NCBI RefSeq assembly: GCF_036492425.1
Contig: NZ_AP025293.1
Span: forward strand, 434,001-498,000
DNA from: Persicobacter psychrovividus
GTDB taxonomy: Bacteria; Bacteroidota; Bacteroidia; Cytophagales; Cyclobacteriaceae
Direction: 5' to 3'
DNA: 64,000 nucleotides
Shown here: piece by piece, positions 58,201 to 64,000 of the stretch
How the letters are laid out: each line of letters begins with the position of its first letter
Numbering within the stretch: position 1 is the stretch's first letter
Made by a program: the position numbers and the translations under genes
Notes under the pieces: generated by a model
What the model saw: only the letters and a program-made list of their open reading frames with translations
What the model was told of the DNA's origin: nothing
The model's database searches: none

Positions 58201-58886
58201 GCTCCCCAACAGGCGGCGCCATCCAAACCGGCAGGGGCGCTCACCAATGACCAGCTTGAAGCGGTATTGGTGGATTTGAAAAGGCCATCGGCGGTACTGA
58301 TGAATATTTGGCTGCTGTGGTTTGGGTGAACGGTAATCGACTGCACCCGAGGGTCGCCCGAAGCATAGGCATCCCAGGAACTTTTGTGCCAGTTTTGACC
58401 TCCATCCGTAGAGTAGAACAGCTGCTTTACGTCGGTGGTTTCCTGCGGATAATGGCGCAAATGGCCGTCGTTCCCCCGCCAGTTTATTCCCGCAAAAATA
58501 TGGTCGGGCTGCTGCGCATCAACCGTGATTACCCCTATGGTTTTATCCGCCATAACCGAAGGATGCGTATAGCTCGCTCCCTTGTCTGGACTGATGCTCA
58601 AGCCTTTGGCATGCCCAACATAGAAGGTATCTCCATGCCCTTTGGCGACCAAAATAAATGCGGTAGGCAAGTTTTTCGCCGCCCATTGCCAGGAAGTACC
58701 ATAATCGCTGGTGTAATAAAATCCTTCCATATCCGAAGCCATAAACATTCGGCCAGGAACAGTCGGGTCGCAGGAAAGCCCCTGAACACGACCTCCTGCC
58801 CCAGGGTTCAGGGATTGCCAATACTGTGCGTTTGCAGTGCCCACCAGGCTCAAGAGCAAGGTCAGCAGAAAGAAAAAGTTTTTCAT
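55272..58886 (-). CDS. GH74-like BNR-propeller protein with CBM, Ig-like, Fn3 and T9SS domains
   Basis: 1204 aa from the ATG at 58886, chosen because the signal peptide MKNFFFLLTLLLSLVG...ANAQ starts there. Residues 20-750 form BNR-type propeller blades (MEGFYYTSDYGTSWQW, KQLFYSTDGGQNWHKS, DGLFKSTNTASSWSL), as in GH74 xyloglucanases and related enzymes. A jelly-roll carbohydrate-binding-like domain (about 770-925), a bacterial Ig-like domain (VTGVQISTAPLRLALEEE) and an Fn3 domain follow. The T9SS tail begins KVYPNPASGLLTI. It is exported to the surface. I cannot confirm the GH74 catalytic aspartates by eye, so the activity is tentative. Confidence 0.75.
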   Translation of the reverse strand: MKNFFFLLTLLLSLVGTANAQYWQSLNPGAGGRVQGLSCDPTVPGRMFMASDMEGFYYTSDYGTSWQWAAKNLPTAFILVAKGHGDTFYVGHAKGLSISPDKGASYTHPSVMADKTIGVITVDAQQPDHIFAGINWRGNDGHLRHYPQETTDVKQLFYSTDGGQNWHKSSWDAYASGDPRVQSITVHPNHSSQIFISTADGLFKSTNTASSWSLVSAPAGLDGAACWGADISADGKWLFALYRKGGFARLFVQDLANGQWQDLGKGSWDSHQMWEPLVYQDSQNDTYHVLVSQRDQNPNEGLFEATVDLSSHASASAVFQVVMSHNGNNSSVPYDIGWNYYVANCRNKTYFPAAWNLPEVERGVFTQAQQSYFTGDAAKGNEGWRVVSTGYVKTENGLDFYRSRGTASTFTYDMAGHGNYLIQGQADNLALESWDNGGSWVQSRTTFGVQDGHGVHIIPTDPAIVLMDAASGYGGGNPAANSNLLYKTLDLDQPNHNWQKLAFGTSAADKKGLPKNRIWQFHADPEDYKRLYVITHTGLYLCDDIVSLINTGAPYFRKIHSGTSLGADFAFDTENTDKVYYKDNSGTYKGSRNSDGSYSWQQMSRSTGQTNNMHWGGLAVVNRDGHRYTYTYERYKGIVLAKDEATTFEASAVLWDADLFNYLEQPDWYDPSHHIIQTNDMLADGHTLYVTYQIWEDVRWGYGVMKGIVQADGSVQWSSWTDDLHYSTTKKMKLINGKLYLATQGAGLLARKINGQTADPLPPIDEGGLQPPVNIIYNIYTDAATTAGLAWGSFGNVESSASTAQAAEGSASRYVQGLDQSVAPGADHALTISFDPLKATGGTLELSGYGIGGSMNGLNVKLQSADGGNINHTNKSFPANQWGTVSVPLSGGSFDASQFSQITIERWGGGASKAYIDKILISGVEVSPGNPSTVPVTGVQISTAPLRLALEEEQLLDFAVLPANATNQAVIFSSQNEAVATVSSEGLVRASGLGNTTITVTTADGGFTDVIDVEAYVNTNGDCDAVSGGDKPNPPCQVWAQVTSESSVVLHWQDNSDNEAFFEVQAQEEGDSFRGANMPKPAADNEAVSISGLNIGRKYTFRIKAKNSAGASIWVESSQVELMENLRLMNDAFKEKGKVYPNPASGLLTITHRKGERLHIIDATGRPLKMIDISSSLQTIDVSDLPRGHYFIGNSRQWSALILQ

Positions 58887-59375
58887 TTTGTGTTTATTTT
58901 GGGTGATGTTATGAAGTGCCTGACGCAATGATCCAAATTATGCTCCGTCCCCTTGAATGCACCCCCTCCTTTCGCTTCCTCAGAAATTGTTATCCCGCTT
59001 ATCAGGTAAATGATCAGCTTAAATTTGGGGGTGGTATTGATGATCCATATTGCTCCTCGGCCAATGATTGAAGCAGGAATAATTCAAGGCAAAAAAAAGT
59101 AATGGTCTTTGGATATCCATCGCTCGGCGGAAAGGAAATTGCACTATGCGCGTGCTGTTTTCCTTCGGATTCGAAAAATAGCAGGAATAAAAAAATCACC
59201 TGAAAAGTGGAAATCTATGGAATAAAGAAAGATTATGGATGAAATAGGGGTTTTTAATGACCAACTCGCGTTAATGTTAGCCGATTATCTTTGAGTCTAA
59301 AAATTCATGTGTATTGATCCTGTTTTCAAAGAAACCGCCACCTGCTTTTGTGTATCTTCAGGAAACATTTTTTTT
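58887..59375. other. Divergent intergenic region
   Basis: About 490 bp between the GH74-like and GH51-like genes, which are transcribed away from each other, so promoters for both must be here. No operator or RNA gene is recognisable. The frame extension 58887-58928 before the GH74-like signal peptide is probably untranslated. Confidence 0.5.
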
Positions 59376-61010
59376 ATGAGGTACAACAAACTAATCGTAT
59401 TTTTTGTGGCCTGCATTGCTGTAAGCTGCCAAACTAAAACGCCCTTTTATAAAGTTTCAGATCAATCTATTGCTGATATTGATGACCGCATTTTTGGTGC
59501 TTTTTTTGAAAAGGCCACCTGGGATCATGAAATTGGTGCCGATGCAGCCATCAGCCTGAAAACCAAAGCGGTTTTTCCCGAAGTGTTGGACTACATGAAG
59601 TGGATGAACATTCCTGTGGTGCGATTCCCCGGAGGAACGGCCATTGATTACTACCCCTGGTATAACCTGATAGATCATATGCCTGGGCATCACGATAAAC
59701 GCCCCGCGAACCTGCATTACGAAGCCATCAACAAAGAAATCAACCATTCCTCTGATGGGCGAATGGGTTTGCATGAGTTCATGACCCTCTGCGGACAGAC
59801 CAATATGGAACCTATGTTGGTGGTGAATGTGGGTGATGCTTATTTCCATAAAAAGACCATTGAAGAGGCGGCGCAAAATCTTGGGGCTGACTTTGTTTCT
59901 TATTGTAATGATACAGAAGGACGGTGGGCGGATCTCCGCGCAAAAAACGGCCATCCAGCGCCCTTTGCCGTCAAATACTGGCAAATTGGCAATGAACCCT
60001 GGGCTTTTAAAGGACTGAACCCACGCAACAGAAATGCCGAAAGTGTGAAGCAATATGCGCAGTCGATGATCGCCTATGCCAAAGCCATGAAAGCCGCTGA
60101 CCCTACGATTCAGTTGTTTATAGATGCTACGGACGATAATGAAAAGCAAATTCTTGCCGCCATCCCTGATGACATCGACTACCTCACTTTCCACAGCTAT
60201 ACCCCCTGGGGCATTCGGAATTTTAAAAAGGACGACCAGCCGATCGATCCGCAGGAGGTGAGTGATAAGGCCGTTTGGCAGGCATTGGTGGCGGCGCCCT
60301 TCATTGATCAGCAAACAGGCTACTCGAAGCTGAACAGCAGTGTGCTTCAGAAAAATGACAAACCACTGGCGGTAACAGAATGGAACTGGAATGGCTGGTT
60401 TGATGGGGAAGCCAAAAGTAAGCAACCCGCCAACGAACTGCTTGCCTACGGGCTCGGCGCGGGAAGTTACCTGCACGCTATTATGCGGCAGGCGGATAAA
60501 ATTAAGGTGGCCAATCAGTCCATGTTGCTGGGTACGGGATGGAAAATCAGTGGTATTCGTGTTGATACCACCGAACAGCAGAGGCCGATTATGTACCCGT
60601 CGGCCATGGTTACGGGCTTGTACAGCCGACATCATGGGCAGCAGCTTTTACCTTTTGAAGGAACAGCCCTGCATTATTATGAGCAGCCCTTCAAGCTCAG
60701 CCTCCTGAAGCCTCAGCCAAAAGTCGCCGAGCAGGATATTGTGATTACGGCAGACGCGCAGCATTACTACCTCCATATTTTAAATCGTTCCTACGATGAA
60801 AAACGACCGCTCACTTTTGAATTTGAGCAGGAAATTGCCGACGATTATACGGAATACCGCCTGGCGGAAAGTGATGACCACTCGATGAGCCCCTATGCGG
60901 GCATCACCACTTTGAATCACCAAAATTACAATAGCACTGACCGCCAACTGACCGTCTGTGTGAGTCCAAAATCTATTACAATTTTTAAAATACAAAAAGA
61001 CAACAGATAA
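59376..61010 (+). CDS. GH51-like glycoside hydrolase, lipoprotein
   Basis: 544 aa from the ATG at 59376; a lipoprotein signal (IVFFVACIAVSC) follows at once, with cysteine at residue 19. The TIM-barrel region carries VVRFPGGTAIDYY near residue 87, the acid/base glutamate E207 in WQIGNEPW and the likely nucleophile E335 in AVTEWNWNGW. This is the clan GH-A pattern of GH51 alpha-L-arabinofuranosidases and related enzymes. A C-terminal beta-sandwich (IVITADAQHYYLHILNRSYD) agrees. GH51 is the best match, but another clan A family is possible. It is divergent from the GH74-like gene and probably acts on the same glycan. Confidence 0.75.
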   Translation: MRYNKLIVFFVACIAVSCQTKTPFYKVSDQSIADIDDRIFGAFFEKATWDHEIGADAAISLKTKAVFPEVLDYMKWMNIPVVRFPGGTAIDYYPWYNLIDHMPGHHDKRPANLHYEAINKEINHSSDGRMGLHEFMTLCGQTNMEPMLVVNVGDAYFHKKTIEEAAQNLGADFVSYCNDTEGRWADLRAKNGHPAPFAVKYWQIGNEPWAFKGLNPRNRNAESVKQYAQSMIAYAKAMKAADPTIQLFIDATDDNEKQILAAIPDDIDYLTFHSYTPWGIRNFKKDDQPIDPQEVSDKAVWQALVAAPFIDQQTGYSKLNSSVLQKNDKPLAVTEWNWNGWFDGEAKSKQPANELLAYGLGAGSYLHAIMRQADKIKVANQSMLLGTGWKISGIRVDTTEQQRPIMYPSAMVTGLYSRHHGQQLLPFEGTALHYYEQPFKLSLLKPQPKVAEQDIVITADAQHYYLHILNRSYDEKRPLTFEFEQEIADDYTEYRLAESDDHSMSPYAGITTLNHQNYNSTDRQLTVCVSPKSITIFKIQKDNR

Positions 61011-61185
61011 GTACTTGGTCAAGGGTAACCGAGCACTTTGTTTTAGCCCATTTGAAACTTAAAATTCACAACGAAAATTTGGTGGATTGTGGAAGTGATC
61101 AATAATTCAAAATCAATTCCAATAATCCGAATTTGTCGTAGGATAGTCCGTTTTAAATACCCTCTTACTCATTACTTCTTTTGAA

Positions 61186-61218
61186 GGGGGCATTTTGGGA
61201 AATGCCCCCTATTTTTTT
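61186..61218 (+). terminator. Intrinsic terminator downstream of the GH51-like gene
   Basis: Perfect arms GGGGGCATTT (61186-61195) and AAATGCCCCC (61200-61209) with a 4-nt loop, then T7. Confidence 0.85.
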
Positions 61219-61317
61219 ACGCCTTTGGTCACCCCATTTTATCTGCCTAAATTACGGCTGATGAGCTTCCCCTGATCAGGCTTTTCAAAACTCCACAACC
61301 TTAAAAACAACATCAAC

Positions 61318-61641
61318 ATGTTAGGCATCTTTTTAATTTATTGGATCGGAAAATACTATTATAATCTTGCTGATGAACATGACAAGCACAAATGGGGGTT
61401 CGCCTTTTTGGGCATTGGCATTTATTACGCTGGACTACTGTCTTTTGGCTTCCTGATTGGCGTCATCCTCTCACTCATAGACCCAAGCCTGATCGAGCGC
61501 ATCAACGAATATCTTCTTGCCATTCTGGCACTGCCTGGGGGCATCCTGACAACCTACGCCGTTTATAAATATTTAGAAAAAAAATGGGCAAAGGAGATGA
61601 AAAAGTTCGACCATTTAAAGGAAGAAGTCAAAGCCTGGTAA
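61318..61641 (+). CDS. Small membrane protein, unknown function
   Basis: A 107-aa protein with three hydrophobic helices (about 3-18, 27-50, 63-82) and a charged, helical cytosolic tail (KKWAKEMKKFDHLKEEV). No family recognised. The stop codon abuts the first 408-bp repeat, which begins one base later. Confidence 0.6.
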   Translation: MLGIFLIYWIGKYYYNLADEHDKHKWGFAFLGIGIYYAGLLSFGFLIGVILSLIDPSLIERINEYLLAILALPGGILTTYAVYKYLEKKWAKEMKKFDHLKEEVKAW

Positions 61642-62049
61642 ACCCAATGATGATATTCAGAACGTGGTCACGAGCGAGACGCTCGCGCCAGTTAAATATA
61701 AATTTCTATATAAACAAAGAATTGCACCCTTTCAGGGTGATCGGGTTTTGGGGGGATAATTCGAGGGGTTTTACCCCTCGCTATGATAGGTAATCCCTTC
61801 GGGATATAATAATAGATCGTTTGAGCTCACGCCTATTTTTTCCATGGAATGAATTCCATGGCTATTACAAAAAGTCCCTTCAGGGCTGGTGTGCCGAAGG
61901 TACATTTTGTAACAGCTTCGGGTTTTAACCCGAAGTACATAAACGGGAAAATAATCCACAAAATACAGCCCTCTGAAGGGGCGCAATATAAATATCCATA
62001 TAAACAAAATCTGTGGAAATCTGTGTCATCTGTGGACAATACAAAACCG
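61642..62049 (+). repeat. 408-bp dispersed repeat, copy A
   Basis: Nearly identical to 63591-63998 in the same orientation. It is built of small palindromes: GAGCGAGACGCTCGCGCC, ACCCTTTCAGGGTGAT, GGGGTTTTACCCCTCGC, ATCCCTTCGGGATAT, TTCGGGTTTTAACCCGAA, and a tail of AATCTGTGG units. It has no believable coding capacity. A partial tail copy lies at 3538-3568. It is a Bacteroidota-style mosaic REP element. Confidence 0.9.
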
Positions 62050-62333
62050 CGCAATGATTAAGGTTTGCAGTACAACCCGACAATAACCCACCCTATTTTT
62101 GGAAGCCCTGTTCATCAAAAAGAATATTCAACCCTCCTCAAGCATCAGCAGGGGCGATCTGTAAAATAGATGGAATTTTACCGCGATAAACTTCTTTATT
62201 TATATTTATCCTCACTATATTTATGCAGAATACAATTTATATCATATTGAAAAGCATGATAATAGTGTCGGGGAAAGGTGGTTTGATTTGATATGTGATG
62301 TAAGTATGACTTTTAAAACTTAAACTTTTATTG

Positions 62334-63431
62334 ATGAAAATCATCTCAATCAACCGACTATTTGCCTTCCTCATGGCATCACTTTTAATGGTGGCCTGCT
62401 CCAGCGAAACCACCGAGCCAGATCCAATTCCTGAGCCACCTATTGAAGAGCCCGTAGAAAAAATCACCCCAAGCCTGCACTTGGAAGTGACCCAAGATTA
62501 CGTCCGTTCTACCTACCCTGCTGATAATGACCAAGCCGATTTGTTCACCGAAAGCGATGTGGTACAATTCACCTTGCACTTCGAGGTGGAAGAGGGCAAA
62601 GAATATGCAGAGATGGACGATCCACAATTGTTTGTGACCATGGGCGAGGAAGAAAAAGAGATTGCCTTGACCAAGGAAGGCGACCACTATATTTCTGCGG
62701 AGATCACCGACTTGTTCAAAGACCAAATGTTAGAGGTATTTGCCTTGCGTGCCGTAGCGGAAAGCACCGATGCCAACGCTACCGAGCAGGAAAGCACCAC
62801 CGATGCCCAAATCGAGATTGGTAAATTCGGCACCATGACCCTCGGTACCTTTGGGGAATATACCGATGACCACATCTATAAAACTGTCAAGATCGGTGAG
62901 CAAATCTGGATGGCGGAGAATTTGAAGATGGAGACGGCGACCAATAGTGGGAAGGTGTATAAAATCCGTGGGGGAGAAGTAATTTCTGATTATGTTACTG
63001 AATATGGGCATGCTTATAAATATGATGCTGATGTAGTTCCAATAATCACAGCGCTTGAAGGCGCAGATTGGCAGGTGGCTACGGTTGAACAGGCACATGA
63101 GCTACTGACATCATTAGGAGGAATAGCAGAGGATCCTAACCATTGGGCAACTAATTACCCGAATATAGCCAATGATGTATTAATTGATGATGAGCAGTAT
63201 TGGTCTTTTGAAGGCGTTTTTGAAGGAAATAACTCCTCAGGTCTTGGTATGAGGGGACGTGGAGATTATCGGTTTAGTGGGGATTACATTGATCTTTATG
63301 AGTTTAAAAAACTATCTACATTCTATTTACATGCTGATACTGAATATCCACGAATTCTACGTGCCGCTGAAGGATTTTTTGGTATTTACGCAGAAACAGT
63401 AAGCGCAGGCATAAGACTACTTAAAAAATAA
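62334..63431 (+). CDS. Lipoprotein with FISUMP-type C-terminal domain
   Basis: 365 aa from ATG 62334. The lipobox LLMVAC puts the lipid cysteine near residue 21. A proline/glutamate-rich linker (about 24-44) precedes a beta-rich domain (about 45-165). Residues from about 180 contain VKIGEQIWMAENLKME, the hallmark of the Fibrobacter succinogenes major paralogous (FISUMP) domain, found in many surface proteins. Later conserved features such as the usual WxxPS box are weak. It is flanked by the two 408-bp direct repeats, which could promote its loss or duplication. Confidence 0.75.
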   Translation: MKIISINRLFAFLMASLLMVACSSETTEPDPIPEPPIEEPVEKITPSLHLEVTQDYVRSTYPADNDQADLFTESDVVQFTLHFEVEEGKEYAEMDDPQLFVTMGEEEKEIALTKEGDHYISAEITDLFKDQMLEVFALRAVAESTDANATEQESTTDAQIEIGKFGTMTLGTFGEYTDDHIYKTVKIGEQIWMAENLKMETATNSGKVYKIRGGEVISDYVTEYGHAYKYDADVVPIITALEGADWQVATVEQAHELLTSLGGIAEDPNHWATNYPNIANDVLIDDEQYWSFEGVFEGNNSSGLGMRGRGDYRFSGDYIDLYEFKKLSTFYLHADTEYPRILRAAEGFFGIYAETVSAGIRLLKK

Positions 63432-63471
63432 ATTCATAAAACATCCAGTATTTTTCACTTCAGCTGAAAAT

Positions 63472-63513
63472 CAACAGGGGGCTCAGGCAATATGCCAAGC
63501 CCTCTGTTGTTTT
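63472..63513 (+). terminator. Intrinsic terminator of the FISUMP lipoprotein gene
   Basis: Long arms CAACAGGGGGCT and AGCCCTCTGTTG with an inner GGC/GCC extension, followed by TTTT. Confidence 0.8.
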
Positions 63514-63590
63514 GATATTTGATCTACAAAAAATTATAGCATCAAGTGCAGTGCATCATCCCGTAGAGACGTTATTTTTAACGTCTACCA

Positions 63591-63998
63591 ACCCACTGAT
63601 GATTTTCAGAACGTGGTCACGAGCGGGACGCTCGCGCCAGGTAAATATAAATTTCTATATAAATAACGAGTTGTACCCTTTCAGGGTGATAGGTTTTTTG
63701 GGGGATAATTCGAGGGGTTTTACCCCTCGCTATGATAGGTAATCCCTTCGGGATATTAAAATAGATTGATTGAGCTCTCGCCTATTTTTTCCATAGAATG
63801 AATTCCATGGCTATTACAAAAAGTCCTTTCAGGACTGATGTGCCGAAGGTACATTTTGTAACAGCTTCGGGTTTTAACCCGAAGTACATAAACGGGAAAA
63901 TAATCCACAAAATACAGCCCTCAGAAAGGGTTAAATATAAATTTGCACAAAAACAAAATCTGTGGAAATCTGTGGCATCTGTGGACAATATCAAAACA
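63591..63998 (+). repeat. 408-bp dispersed repeat, copy B
   Basis: The second copy of the mosaic palindromic element described at 61642-62049, same orientation and same length, differing at scattered positions. A small hairpin, AGACGTTA/TAACGTCT (63567-63586), precedes it. Copy B reaches almost to the window end. Confidence 0.9.
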
Positions 63999-64000
63999 CC

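Noticed and set aside
59457-60635. A 392-codon minus-strand frame
   Set aside because: It is antisense to the GH51-like gene with its catalytic glutamates.
61771-62061. Short frames inside the 408-bp repeat, also present in the second copy
   Set aside because: They arise from the palindromic repeat itself; their conservation follows from the DNA repeat and they resemble no protein.

Overview
The window looks like chromosome or large-replicon DNA of a marine, polysaccharide-degrading member of the Bacteroidota, most likely a Cytophagales-type bacterium. Three giant secreted proteins end in type IX secretion (T9SS) C-terminal sorting domains. Lipoproteins are frequent, an Oar-like TonB-dependent receptor is present, transposon types common in Bacteroidota occur, and no Shine-Dalgarno-driven starts are evident. 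The genus is inference only.

Region 1 (1-14.5 kb) is a defence island. It opens with a reverse transcriptase resembling the DRT class 2 (Drt2) antiviral family. The RT is preceded by about 300 nt ending in an intrinsic terminator 4 nt before its start codon, which suggests a template ncRNA. One frame of that leader is free of stop codons for 258 nt. Next come hsdM and hsdS of a type I (IC-like) restriction system; the convergent hsdR lies about 5 kb away. Between them sit a secreted protein, an XRE-IrrE metallopeptidase gene with a small partner, a zinc-finger antitoxin remnant, and a three-gene operon read here as toxin, antitoxin and SecB-like chaperone (TAC). A tyrosine recombinase closes the island, next to a cluster of TTTCCTCAC repeats.

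Region 2 (15-31 kb) is mobile-element debris and giant adhesin-like genes. A decayed ISAon1-type element precedes a BspA-like gene that has been cut twice, by a 1495-bp IS with a 9-bp target duplication and by an IS630-type element at a TA. Removing both restores a single frame of 1545 codons. An intact 2017-aa paralogue follows. It has PKD-like segments, 29 BspA-type 25-residue repeats, InlB-like repeats and a T9SS tail. Two small lipoprotein genes come next.

Region 3 (32-43 kb) is a minus-strand L-rhamnose catabolic cluster: RhaI-type isomerase, FGGY kinase, fused class II aldolase, NCS1-type permease and a tiny membrane protein. A GH92 alpha-mannosidase lipoprotein lies upstream and a sulfatase lipoprotein is divergent.

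Region 4 (43-64 kb) holds a trypsin-like lipoprotein protease, a LacI-type regulator, a GH130 mannoside phosphorylase with a sodium-solute symporter, and a PLD-like pseudogene split by a 109-bp MITE. These are followed by an Oar-like TonB receptor, a GH74-like T9SS protein, a GH51-like lipoprotein, and a FISUMP-type lipoprotein flanked by two 408-bp direct repeats. The sugar genes together suggest use of mannose- and rhamnose-containing, partly sulfated glycans. No tRNA, rRNA or CRISPR array was seen.
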